NCBI GenBank assembly: GCA_046328125.1
Contig: JAXLXF010000030.1
Coordinates: 1-64,000, forward strand
Source of the DNA: JADZEM01 sp046328125
GTDB taxonomy: Bacteria > Chloroflexota > UBA6077 > JACCZL01
Direction of reading: 5' to 3'
DNA: 64,000 nucleotides
Program-made: the position numbers and the translations under genes
Shown: piece by piece, positions 17,743-26,063 of the stretch
Position numbering within the stretch: the stretch's first letter is position 1
Layout: the number at the start of each line of letters is the position of its first letter
Notes under the pieces: generated by a model
What the model was told of the DNA's origin: nothing
Database searches by the model: none
What the model saw: the letters and a program-made list of their open reading frames with translations, nothing else

Positions 17743-18867
17743 CTACGCCATCCCCGCGACGGCCAGGATCCGCCGCGCGACGACCTCCGCGCCGTCCAGG
17801 CGGCGGTCCGTCCAGGGGCGGTCCACCGCCGCGAGCCGGGCCAGCGCCGGTCCGAGATCGAGGGTGTTCAGCTCGGCACGGGCCAGCGGGGTCGCCCGTG
17901 CCTCCGCTTCGAGGGCGCGGACCAGAACCGGCTCCTCGCGGAAGCCGTCGCGCGAGACGTAGAGCGTCGGCACCCGGTTGGCGATCACGTCCGCCACGAT
18001 CCCGTAGCCCGGCTTGGTGACGACCGCGTCGCACGCTGCCAGCAGGTCCACGTACTCGTCGTTCAAGGGCGGCAGCAAGAACAGGTTCGCGCCTCGTCGG
18101 ACAGCCCGTGCCTGGGCGAGGCTGGTGCTGGCTGCCGAGGTGGTGGCGACAAACGCGTAGTCGGGCAGCTCCGCCAGCCGACCGACGTCCGGGCCGTCCG
18201 AGGCGTGCCCGCCGAAGCTGAACAGCACCAGCGGCGTGTCCTGTGGCAGCCCGAGCCGTCGCCGGGTCTCGGCCCGATCGGCCGACGAGCGGCGGGCGAT
18301 CAGCGGCACGTCCTCGACCGTCGGGAACGCCGTCAGGCCGTCGCCGAACGGCAACCGGAGCAGCAGCGACGATGCCGCGTACTGCGCGCGCAGGTGGTCG
18401 AGCAGGGACGAGTAGGCCGGCGCGCGCTCGACGAACGGCTCGTAGATCCAGTCCCAGGAGAAGTTCGCCAGCGCGATGCCCGGGATGCCGGCCTGCCGCG
18501 CGATGGCGAACGCCACGGACGGCACGTCCGCGACCAGCAGCCGTGCGCCAAGCTCGCGGAGGTGGGCCGCTTCGCGCTCGATCAGGGCCGGCTCGTCGGG
18601 CAGCAGCGCCGCGTACCGTTCGAGGGTGGCGAGAGGATCGATCTCCAGGCTGCTCGGCTGCACGACGCCAGCATCCACGACGCAGTGCTCGACCGCCACG
18701 CCGCGCGGGAAGATCCAGGCTGGCGCGGCGGTCCGGACCACGATCCTGAGCGTGGGGGCGGCGTCCAGCAGCGCCCGGCAGAGCACGGCGCAGCGGACGG
18801 CGTGACCGAAGCCGTGGCTGCTGGTGTACAGCATGATGGTCAACGGTCCGGTGGTGCGATGCGTCAC
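17743..18867 (-). CDS. Glycosyltransferase (GT-B fold, L-arabinokinase N-domain-like)
   Basis: A 374-residue GT-B type protein. The N-terminal MLYTSSHGFGHAVRCAVLCR is the donor/acceptor loop signature (GxGHxxR) seen in MurG-like and UDP-glycosyltransferase-like proteins and in the N-terminal part of plant L-arabinokinase. The C-terminal half has VLFSFGGHASDGPD and LLAACDAVVTKPGYGIVADV, the nucleotide-sugar-binding region. It probably transfers a sugar to a small molecule or lipid, but donor and acceptor are unknown. The GTG start at 18867 follows AGGAGAT. The gene stands alone between repeat clusters. Confidence 0.83.
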   Translation of the reverse strand: MTHRTTGPLTIMLYTSSHGFGHAVRCAVLCRALLDAAPTLRIVVRTAAPAWIFPRGVAVEHCVVDAGVVQPSSLEIDPLATLERYAALLPDEPALIEREAAHLRELGARLLVADVPSVAFAIARQAGIPGIALANFSWDWIYEPFVERAPAYSSLLDHLRAQYAASSLLLRLPFGDGLTAFPTVEDVPLIARRSSADRAETRRRLGLPQDTPLVLFSFGGHASDGPDVGRLAELPDYAFVATTSAASTSLAQARAVRRGANLFLLPPLNDEYVDLLAACDAVVTKPGYGIVADVIANRVPTLYVSRDGFREEPVLVRALEAEARATPLARAELNTLDLGPALARLAAVDRPWTDRRLDGAEVVARRILAVAGMA

Positions 18868-18883
18868 CGTGATCTCCTGGTCC

Positions 18884-19050
18884 GTGGGTTGAAACTACAG
18901 TCTATCGTCGCTCCGCGACGGGCACATCCTCAGTGAGCAGCAGATATGACAGGCCACACCGTCACCACACGGGTCTGGGCACCCCGATCATCCTGCCCGC
19001 ACCCCGTCGCGTAGCGACGGTACGATGGTAGGCGTGGACTTCAGTCCACG
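18884..19050. repeat. Degenerate REP-like element
   Basis: The left end, GTGGGTTGAAAC at 18884 and a GTCGC..GCGAC hairpin near 18907, and the right end, CCGTCGCGTAGCGACGG near 19004 and GTGGACTTCAGTCCAC near 19034, belong to the same family as 14181 and 15177, but the two halves have drifted apart. Confidence 0.6.
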
Positions 19051-19063
19051 ACAGAGGGGAGGG

Positions 19064-19945
19064 ATGCAGATGGTCGAGGCACGTCAGCTGCTCGAAGGCG
19101 CCGTCGATACCCACGTCCACAGCGCGCCGGATCTGGTCGAGCGCAAGCTGGACGACTTCGAGCTGGTTCGGCAGGCGCGCGAGCGTGGGATGGCCGGCCT
19201 GGTGCTCAAGAACCACTTCTTCACCACCACGCTGCGCGCTCGGCTGGTCGCCTCGCAGGTGCCGGGGATCGCCGTCGTTGGCTCCATCGTGCTGAACCAG
19301 TCGATGGGCGGCGTCAACCCGTGGGCCGTCGAAGCGGCCGGGCGGGGCGGTGCCAGAGTCGTCTGGATGCCGACCGCCCACGCCGAGAACCAGCTGGCCC
19401 ACGAATCTGCCGGCACCCGCCGCCACCCGGCCGCGCTCGACCTGCCCGGTCGGAGCGCCGCCGTCAAGGTGTTCGAGGCCGACGGCTCCCCGACCGCCGA
19501 CACCGAGGCCGTGCTGGAGATCGTGCGCGACCGCGGCATGGTGCTGGCGACCGGCCACCTGACGCCGGATGAGGTCGATCGCCTCTCGGCGCGGGCCATT
19601 GAAATCGGCATCCGCAAAATCATCTCGACTCACCCGGACTCCCCGAGCATCGCCATCCCGGTCGAGCTCCAGAAGAAGCTGGCCGCGCGCGGGGTCTACC
19701 TGGAGCGGACGTTCAACGTGACCGTGCCGCGAAACACCCGGCTGGACGTGCCCGGGCTGGCGGCCCGGATTCGGGAGGTCGGGCCAGCCAGCACCATCAT
19801 GGCGACGGACTTCGGGCAGCCAGACAGCCCCTACCCCGCCGATGGCATGGAAGCGTACATCGTGGGGATGCTGGCGAACGGGCTCTCCGAGGCCGAGGTG
19901 CGGCAGATGGTCAGCGCGAACGCGCGAGGCCTGCTGGAGATCTGA
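19064..19945 (+). CDS. DUF6282-like amidohydrolase-fold protein
   Basis: A 293-residue TIM-barrel protein that looks like a small amidohydrolase-superfamily member. GAVDTHVHSAPDLVERKLDD holds the HxH metal motif on strand 1; GLVLKNHFFTTT supplies a lysine and histidine, MVLATGHLTPDE a further histidine and IMATDFGQPDSP the terminal aspartate. The layout matches the DUF6282 family, whose substrate is not known. I chose the ATG at 19064 after GAGGGGAGGG; another ATG lies two codons on. The gene starts just after a palindromic element. Confidence 0.8.
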   Translation: MQMVEARQLLEGAVDTHVHSAPDLVERKLDDFELVRQARERGMAGLVLKNHFFTTTLRARLVASQVPGIAVVGSIVLNQSMGGVNPWAVEAAGRGGARVVWMPTAHAENQLAHESAGTRRHPAALDLPGRSAAVKVFEADGSPTADTEAVLEIVRDRGMVLATGHLTPDEVDRLSARAIEIGIRKIISTHPDSPSIAIPVELQKKLAARGVYLERTFNVTVPRNTRLDVPGLAARIREVGPASTIMATDFGQPDSPYPADGMEAYIVGMLANGLSEAEVRQMVSANARGLLEI

Positions 19946-19962
19946 CTCTGGTAACGACTGAA

Positions 19963-20014
19963 ATACTACCACGGACGATACTATCATGACTGATAGTATC
20001 GCCCGTGGTAGTAT
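19963..20014. promoter_or_regulatory. Large palindromic operator-like site
   Basis: Two 24-bp arms (19963-19986 and 19991-20014) are reverse complements with one mismatch, separated by TGAC. Within them ATACTA occurs at 19963 and 19978, and its complement TAGTAT at 19994 and 20009, giving four half-sites spaced 15 or 16 bases. The site is AT-rich against its surroundings and ends six bases before the ATPase ATG, where a bound protein or mRNA hairpin would control expression. Confidence 0.75.
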
Positions 20015-20020
20015 CTGGCG

Positions 20021-21451
20021 ATGGCATCGACCTCGGACAGTCAGTTCGTCGATCGCGAGCGCGAGCTGGCGGCGCTGGAGCGCTTCTGGTCGCTGCCATC
20101 TGCCCAGTGCATCCCGGTAGTCGGTCGGCGGCGCGTCGGCAAGACCTTTCTGATCGAGCGCTTCGCGGTCGGCCGGCGTCATGTCTACTATCGCTGTCAG
20201 CTTCGCGGCACCGACGAGCAACTGCCACGCCTGGGCGAGGCTCTGGCGATGCTTTCCGATGACGCGATCGTCCGAGCACAGCCGCCGTCAAGCTGGTCGT
20301 CGATCTTCGCGCTGATCGAGCGCCTGACGAGCAGCGAGCGACTGCTTCTGGTGCTTGACGAGCTCCCGTACTGGGCCGCTCGCGACGAAAGCCTGCCGTC
20401 TGTTTTGCAGAACTGGTGGGACGAGCGCGGCCGCTATCTCAATCTCATGCTGGTGCTGTGTGGCTCGGCTGTGCAGATGATGGAGCGGCTTTTCACTGGC
20501 GAGGCGCCGCTGGCTGGCTGCGTGACCGGCCGAATCGTCGTCAGGCCGTTCCGTCTGCACGCAGCGGGCGAGCTGCTGCCGTTCGCCGATCCGGCCGATA
20601 TCGTGACGGCGTACGGCATCCTGGGCGGCGTGCCGTTGTATCTCTCGTTCTTTCGCCCCGAGTGCTCGATTCGCGACAACCTGCTCGACGCCATCATCTC
20701 GCCGCCCGCCCGCCTGTACGTGGAGCCACAGGCCGTCCTTGCCGCCCATCACGAGACGTATAACGCCCAGCAAGTCCTCGCGATCTTGCGGAGCCTCGCC
20801 CGCGGCCGCCACCGCTGGTCGGAGATCGCCCAGAGCAGTGACATGACGCAGGCGCAACTGGGGCGGATCATGGAGCCGTTGATCGGCGATCTCGGCCTGG
20901 TCGAGCGTGTACGTCCTGTCACAGAACGCCATGAGACGAAGACCTATTGGACGCAGTACCAGCTCACTGACAACTTCTTCCGATTCTGGTTCCGCTTCGT
21001 AGAGCCAGCTCAGGGCGCCATCGAGTTTGGCGACGCCGATGCGGTTGCCGAGAGCATCCTGGCCGCCTTGCCCGAGTACATGGGCCTCCCGTTCGAGGGG
21101 ATGTGTCGTGAGTGGGTGGGGCTCGCCAGTGCCGCCGGCCAACTGCCGGAGCGCGTCTCAAGGATCGGCTCCTGGTGGAACGCCAATCACCGGCTCGACG
21201 TGGTGGGGCTGGACGCCGAGCGGCGGGTCGCCGTGGCCGGCGAGTGCAAGTGGCGCAATCAGGGCTTCACCTGGGGTGATCTCCAGACCTATCTCGGCCA
21301 CCTGACGGCTCTCGGGGGCATCCATGAGGTCCGTGCCGACCTCCTGCACCTGCTGTTCAGCAAGGCCGGCTTCGACGAGCGAGTCCAGGAGTGGGCCGCC
21401 GGTGCGCGCGCCCGTCTCCTAACCCCCGCCGACCTCCTGGCGCCCATCTAG
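20021..21451 (+). CDS. AAA ATPase of the archaeal-ATPase/DUF234 type
   Basis: A 476-residue STAND-like ATPase. FVDRERELAALERFWSL and VVGRRRVGKTFLIERF (Walker A) open the AAA module, and RLLLVLDELPYWA is the Walker B segment. A winged-helix region follows, with LARGRHRWSEIAQSSDMTQA near residue 262. The C-terminal LTDNFFRFWFRFVEP and VGLDAERRVAVAGECKW match the DUF234 nuclease-like domain, where the E-x-K of GECKW suggests a PD-(D/E)xK core. These proteins are widespread, often mobile and of unclear role. The adjoining palindrome suggests autoregulation. Confidence 0.88.
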   Translation: MASTSDSQFVDRERELAALERFWSLPSAQCIPVVGRRRVGKTFLIERFAVGRRHVYYRCQLRGTDEQLPRLGEALAMLSDDAIVRAQPPSSWSSIFALIERLTSSERLLLVLDELPYWAARDESLPSVLQNWWDERGRYLNLMLVLCGSAVQMMERLFTGEAPLAGCVTGRIVVRPFRLHAAGELLPFADPADIVTAYGILGGVPLYLSFFRPECSIRDNLLDAIISPPARLYVEPQAVLAAHHETYNAQQVLAILRSLARGRHRWSEIAQSSDMTQAQLGRIMEPLIGDLGLVERVRPVTERHETKTYWTQYQLTDNFFRFWFRFVEPAQGAIEFGDADAVAESILAALPEYMGLPFEGMCREWVGLASAAGQLPERVSRIGSWWNANHRLDVVGLDAERRVAVAGECKWRNQGFTWGDLQTYLGHLTALGGIHEVRADLLHLLFSKAGFDERVQEWAAGARARLLTPADLLAPI

Positions 21452-21634
21452 ACGCACGGGCGCCCGAGCACGTTCACGATATGCCCGTGCCCGCGCCCAC
21501 GAACGTCCGCTACTTGCCGCAGCGGCGGTGATCACATGACTGCAACGCATCGGTGCCGTGAGGACACCAGGAAACAGCAGGCTCATTCGCGACATTGCGC
21601 CTATCGACTGCCGAACGTAGCCCCGCGTCATCAC
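21419..21634 (-). pseudogene. mazF-like toxin remnant
   Basis: The frame starts exactly at the mazE-like stop (ATGATGA overlap) with MTRGYV, the usual first residues of MazF proteins in such pairs. It then loses the expected 'gDiVWl.fdP' core, and ends with WARARAYRERARAPV, which recalls the end of MazF. I read it as a decayed toxin gene with internal loss. The similarity is short, so this is tentative. Confidence 0.35.
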
Positions 21635-21843
21635 CAGACCTCGGCACCGACGGGCGGTCCCCAGTCCGTCTCTTCGTGTCGATTGTCGTCGGTGACCCCC
21701 GCGACAAGCTCATCGAGAGTGAGTCGCTGACCGACGGGCGTCATCTCCTCGTGTGAGGGGTTAGCCAGGAATCGGATAGCCCGTGTCTCCTCCCGCCGGT
21801 CTTCCTGTGCCTGCATCTCGATCTGCTCCTGGCCTGGGTCCAC
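21631..21843 (-). pseudogene. MazE-like antitoxin remnant
   Basis: The last 35 codons read LTLDELVAGVTDDNRHEETD then WGPPVGAEVW, a very good match to the toxin-binding tail of MazE antitoxins. The N-terminal AbrB-type DNA-binding half is missing and is replaced by unrelated polar sequence, and no frame upstream restores it. I therefore call it a truncated antitoxin. The tail alone might still neutralise a MazF encoded elsewhere. Confidence 0.6.
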
Positions 21844-21885
21844 GGCACTCAGCAGGTTTGCACCTTCCTTGCCGGAGCTGTCAAA

Positions 21886-22155
21886 TCAGCGCTCACCGAG
21901 CGGGCGCCTATCGGTAACGATTCGACGTTCTGGCTTCGATCCCCCCAGCCACATTGTGACGACGGTCTCACCAACGGCCTGATCGATGCTTGCATCTGCT
22001 GCGCTTAGGGACCCCGCTTGGAGCTCCGCCCACAGTTTCGCGAGATGGTCTGACTTCGCGCGAATCGCGTCAATTCGACCATCATAATCCTTGCTCCATG
22101 CTGTCTCGCGAATCTGCTCAATAATGTATGATATGCGCTCTGTAGGAGAGAGCAC
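21886..22155 (-). CDS. Small hypothetical protein
   Basis: An 89-residue protein that I do not recognise. It is helical, begins SPTERISYIIEQIRETAWSK, and has an acidic/basic middle. The GTG at 22155 has a purine-rich GAAGGTGAG before it. Base composition here is lower in GC than the flanking genes, as in the neighbouring toxin-antitoxin remnants, which suggests an acquired patch. It could be part of that accessory unit. Confidence 0.5.
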   Translation of the reverse strand: MLSPTERISYIIEQIRETAWSKDYDGRIDAIRAKSDHLAKLWAELQAGSLSAADASIDQAVGETVVTMWLGGSKPERRIVTDRRPLGER

Positions 22156-22396
22156 CTCACCTTCACGCAGTATGTTCGGATCCTATTGACTCATCCATGA
22201 CCTCCAGGGTTGTCGGGCATTCTTGGCACACTGACGCCAAGCAAGCGGTGAAGTCTCGCAGCCGCTGATCGACCTGGGACGATGCTGGGATGTAACTCCC
22301 GCTACCACGGCGTAGGGGTCAGCAGAGCCTCGTGCCACTTGCAGAGCTTGCTCCAGGTAGGGCAGAGTAGTATGACGGGAATGAGGAGATCATCGC

Positions 22397-22690
22397 ATGG
22401 CTGCCCGGTACGAGACTCTTGATATCGATGCCATGCCGGAGCTGTCGCGTGTTGCCGCCGAAGTGGCTGCAACCGGGCGACCGCGCGCGCTTCGCCGAGG
22501 TGGCAAAGAGATCGCGGTCCTTCAGCCGGTGGACCGTGCGAATCGACGCCGGCGAAAACCCTCAGAGAAGGACATCGAAGCGTTTCTCTCCTCGGCCGGT
22601 GGTTGGAGGGACAACGTGGACGTGGACCGGTTCCTCCAGGACGTGTACGAGAGCAGAGATCGCCCATCTCGCCCGCCCGTTGACCTGTGA
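22397..22690 (+). CDS. VapB-like antitoxin
   Basis: A 97-residue antitoxin that overlaps the PIN toxin by GTGA. The N-terminus MAARYETLDIDAMPELSRVA and RALRRGGKEIAVLQPV resemble the Phd/YefM-like DNA-binding fold, and the C-terminal KDIEAFLSSAGGWRDNVDVD with DVYESRDR is the toxin-binding tail common to VapB partners of PIN toxins. The ATG follows AGGAG. The pair is likely to autoregulate; TAGTAT near 22369 may be a promoter element. Confidence 0.82.
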   Translation: MAARYETLDIDAMPELSRVAAEVAATGRPRALRRGGKEIAVLQPVDRANRRRRKPSEKDIEAFLSSAGGWRDNVDVDRFLQDVYESRDRPSRPPVDL

Positions 22691-23073
22691 GCTACCTGAT
22701 CGACACCGATGCCGTCGCCGACTGGCTCAACTCCAGGCCAGAAGCGGTGCGGTTGCTTCCCACCCTCCAACTCGAAGGCATCGCCATCAGCCTGATCACC
22801 TATGGCGAGGTCTACGACGGCATCTACTACGGCCGGGATCCGCGCGCCGCCGAGCAGGCATTCCTGCGCTTCCTTCGCGGCGTCGCCGTTCTACCACCGA
22901 ATCGCTCGATCATGCGACGATTCGCGCTCTTGCGTGGTGATCTGCGCAGACGTGGACTCGGGATCGGCGATCTGGACACCATGATCGCTGCAACTGCGCT
23001 GCACTACGATCTCACGCTGGTGACGCGCAACCTTCGACACTACACGCGCATTCCTGGTCTCAAAATCCTGTAG
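22687..23073 (+). CDS. vapC: VapC-like PIN-domain toxin
   Basis: A 128-residue PIN-domain ribonuclease. The acidic metal-binding residues are visible: SYLIDTDAVADW (first aspartate), ISLITYGEVYDG (glutamate), and GIGDLDTMIAATAL (third and fourth acids), followed by TLVTRNLRHYTRIPGLKIL, the typical end. VapC toxins cut initiator tRNA or rRNA. The GTG start at 22687 overlaps the antitoxin stop. The gene looks intact. Confidence 0.9.
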   Translation: MSYLIDTDAVADWLNSRPEAVRLLPTLQLEGIAISLITYGEVYDGIYYGRDPRAAEQAFLRFLRGVAVLPPNRSIMRRFALLRGDLRRRGLGIGDLDTMIAATALHYDLTLVTRNLRHYTRIPGLKIL

Positions 23074-23104
23074 CCGGCGCTTCTCAGGCTAACGATGTGC
23101 AGGC

Positions 23105-25972
23105 TTAGCTTTCCGGGGTGCCAGCTCCGGTCGGGGTGGCTGCCGGCGCAGCCGGCCCGGCGCGGCGCTTCGCAGTCAGCAGCCGCGCGCCCAGCGCCGA
23201 CGAGCTCGCCGTCCGCGACGACCCGGCCGCCATCGCAGCCCCAGCTGCCGCTGGCCCGTTGCGGGCAGCAGCACCACGCCGTCCGGCCGCCAATCCGCCG
23301 CCCTCGATCGAGATCCGGCCCTTCGCGGCCAGCAGCCTGGCGGCAGCCGGGGCAGCCGCCAGCCGCGCCCGCCCGAGCCAGTTGTCCAGCAGGTACGCCC
23401 AGGCCCGCTCGGCGTCCATCCAGCCCAGGCGCAACCGCCGTGCGGCCACGTCGAAGATGAACAGCAGCACCGCCAGCACCATCAGCCAGGGCCACAGCTC
23501 GCGCGGCTGGCCGTCCACCCGCTTGTCGCGGTCGAACACCGTTTTCGGGTCGTCCACGATCCGGCCATCCGTCAGGCCGGCCAGCTGCCCGAGCAGGTCC
23601 GGGTTCGCCCGCAAGTCGCGGTACTCCTGTGAGTACGGCACCACGAAGCCGGCCGGCCGCGCCCCGACCGGCGTGCCGGCCGCGTCCGCCTGCAGGATGT
23701 TCAGGAAGTAGGCGCCCTCCTCTGGGATCGGGATCCTCGTCTCGTAGCGGCCCGGCGACACCTGTGGCAGCGTCACCTGGCTCTGCGTGTTCGATGGATC
23801 CACGACGGTCGCGCTTGTCTTCAGGAAGTTCTGGTACGACTTGTCGTCCGAGACGCTGTCCACCGTCACGCGCGCCGTCGAGCCCTCCGGGGTGATCTGC
23901 ACCTGGAGATTGCGGTCCACCGGCACCGGGATCGTGCGCTTCACCACCTGCGCCCAGAACTGGCTGAACTGTGGCCAGTTGAGCCAGTCTTGCGCCCAGC
24001 GGTTCTTGACGTCCGATGTCCAGGCCACCACGTGGCCCAGCCCGTACTGCCACTCTGAGAGCAGCGGGTCGGCCTGGTTCGAGACTAGCAGCACCTGGCT
24101 GGTCGGCTTCGGCGTCGTGGACACGTACCCCAGCAGCGGCGGCATCTGGCTCGGGTCGATGCCGTCCAGGATCGGGCTCGATCCGACTTGCTGCGGCCGG
24201 AACGGCTCCTCCACGATCGCGGCGCGGGCCACCTCCTGGGTGTCCTTCACGATCATCTGGGGCACTTCGAACGGGTCGTTCCCCTCGAAGTAGCGGCCTT
24301 GACCCAGGTTGGCGAGCCGCTGCATCAGCGCGAAATCCGCGTCAGATCCCACCGCGATGGTCGAGAGCGTGATGTTGTTCGCGGCCATCAGCGAGGTCAG
24401 GCGGTCGTAGTCGCCGCCGGAGGAGAGGCCGTCCGTCAGCAGCAAGATGTGGCGGACCTTCGCCTCGCGGGTCACGATGTCGTTGTACGCCGTCTCCAGG
24501 GCGGGATAGATCGCGGTGCCGCCGCCGGGCGCAATCGACCCGATCTGAGACTGGACCGCTGTCGGGTCTTCAAGGAACCCGGTTGGAACCACCCAGCGCG
24601 GCGTGTCGTCGAACGAGATCACCCCGAGCTGATCCTGCTCGCTGAGCAGTTCGGTGGCGCGGATCGCGGCCTCTTTCGCAAGATCCATCTTGGAGGAGCC
24701 CGGCCCGCCCGCCATGCTGCCAGAGGCGTCGATCACCAGCACCAGCGCCACACTGGCAGTGAGGGTCCGTCCTCTGAGGTCCATCCGGACCGGCAGCGCC
24801 TCTTCCAGCGGGGTGCGGTTGTACCGTCCCACGCCGTAGCTCTGCTCGCCGCCGACCACCACCAGTCCGCCGCCCAGGTTCTGGACGTACGAGTTGATCG
24901 CCCGCATCTGGCTGACGCTCAAGTCGGCGGCCGGCACGTTCGCCAGCACCACGCTCTCGTAGCCGCGCAGCGTCGGCAGGTCGATGATCGCCGATTGCGT
25001 GCTGCGGACGTCCACTTCCAGCCCGGCCGACTGGAGCGCCTGGGCCAGGAACTGGGTCTCGCCGGCCTGCGACTCGATCAGCAGAACTCTCGGCTTGCCG
25101 GTCACGACGGTGTAGCTGCCGCCCTCGTTGTTCTGGATGTAGGTGTCCGCCGACGCTTCGATCTGGACCCGGAACAGGTGGAAGCCGGGGGGGAGCGGAT
25201 CCTGGGGCATGACGATGCTGTTGCTGCCCTGGGACAGGTTCACGTCCTGGCTGGCGAGCAGCCGTCCGTCCGCCAGCAGGTGGACGCGGGCGGTCGTGTC
25301 CTGGCTCGCGTCCACGGTGATCGTGGCGGAGAGCTTCTCACCCTCGCGGACGAAGGCCGGCGTCTCGACCTGGCGCACCAGCACCTCGGGACCGCCCAGC
25401 TGGGCCAGCGGCACCACCTGGATCGGCACGCCAGCCGCCGACGAGACGCGCGCCTGCTCCACCGCCTTGCCGGTGTTCTCGTTGCCGTCCGAGACGATCA
25501 CGATCTTACGGGCCATCGTGCTGGGGAGCGTCGCCAGCGCCAGCCGGATCGCCCCCGCGATGTCGGTCTTGCCGCCGTCCACGATCGAGGCGATCGGGCT
25601 GATCGGACGAGAAGTCGTGAGCGGGCGCTCCACCACCGAGCTGGCCCCGAACGCGATGATCGTGGCGCGGTCGTGGTCGGTCATCGCCGAGGTGGCGTCT
25701 CTGAGGAAGCTCAGCTCGCGGTCGCGCATGGCCGGCGTCACGCTGTCCGAGACGTCCATCAGGAACGCGACCGCCTGCTCGTCGGCCCGCCCAATCATCC
25801 GCGGCCCGGCCACCCCCAGGATCAACAGCATCGCCACCGCGATCCGCACCCACAGCACCAGCCGGCGCCGGGTGCGGGGCAGGTGCGTCCGACTGACCCG
25901 GTCCAGCAGCCAGAAGGCCGGCAGGATCAGCAGTAGCAGCAGCGCGAGCGGTTGGGTGAAATCTACTGTCAT
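23105..25972 (-). CDS. Membrane protein with two VWA domains
   Basis: A 955-residue membrane protein, last gene of the 36.5-23.1 kb operon. Two TM helices (about 8-23 and 38-56) precede the first VWA domain (AFLMDVSDSVTPAMRD, DxSxS near 73-77). A glutamine-amidotransferase-like beta domain follows (RVLLIESQAGETQFLAQAL ... LGGGLVVVGGEQSYG), then a second VWA (VLVIDASGSMAGGPGSSKMD, near 400) with TDGLSSGGDYD, a beta-sandwich, one TM near 850, and an alanine-rich tail of about 80 residues. VWA/MIDAS proteins of this type work with MoxR ATPases. I chose ATG at 25972; a start seven codons upstream lacks proper spacing. Confidence 0.88.
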   Translation of the reverse strand: MTVDFTQPLALLLLLILPAFWLLDRVSRTHLPRTRRRLVLWVRIAVAMLLILGVAGPRMIGRADEQAVAFLMDVSDSVTPAMRDRELSFLRDATSAMTDHDRATIIAFGASSVVERPLTTSRPISPIASIVDGGKTDIAGAIRLALATLPSTMARKIVIVSDGNENTGKAVEQARVSSAAGVPIQVVPLAQLGGPEVLVRQVETPAFVREGEKLSATITVDASQDTTARVHLLADGRLLASQDVNLSQGSNSIVMPQDPLPPGFHLFRVQIEASADTYIQNNEGGSYTVVTGKPRVLLIESQAGETQFLAQALQSAGLEVDVRSTQSAIIDLPTLRGYESVVLANVPAADLSVSQMRAINSYVQNLGGGLVVVGGEQSYGVGRYNRTPLEEALPVRMDLRGRTLTASVALVLVIDASGSMAGGPGSSKMDLAKEAAIRATELLSEQDQLGVISFDDTPRWVVPTGFLEDPTAVQSQIGSIAPGGGTAIYPALETAYNDIVTREAKVRHILLLTDGLSSGGDYDRLTSLMAANNITLSTIAVGSDADFALMQRLANLGQGRYFEGNDPFEVPQMIVKDTQEVARAAIVEEPFRPQQVGSSPILDGIDPSQMPPLLGYVSTTPKPTSQVLLVSNQADPLLSEWQYGLGHVVAWTSDVKNRWAQDWLNWPQFSQFWAQVVKRTIPVPVDRNLQVQITPEGSTARVTVDSVSDDKSYQNFLKTSATVVDPSNTQSQVTLPQVSPGRYETRIPIPEEGAYFLNILQADAAGTPVGARPAGFVVPYSQEYRDLRANPDLLGQLAGLTDGRIVDDPKTVFDRDKRVDGQPRELWPWLMVLAVLLFIFDVAARRLRLGWMDAERAWAYLLDNWLGRARLAAAPAAARLLAAKGRISIEGGGLAAGRRGAAARNGPAAAGAAMAAGSSRTASSSALGARLLTAKRRAGPAAPAATPTGAGTPES

Positions 25973-26063
25973 GGTCTCTGGGAGCTCGGCCATTCCTTCG
26001 CTGCGCTCAGGACAGGCTCTGGCCGCTTCGTTCCGTGCGCAGTTTCAGCAAGAAGGGTAACAG

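Noticed and set aside
20021..21451. Transposition protein flanked by terminal repeats
   Set aside because: The palindrome is on one side only; no matching end follows the gene.
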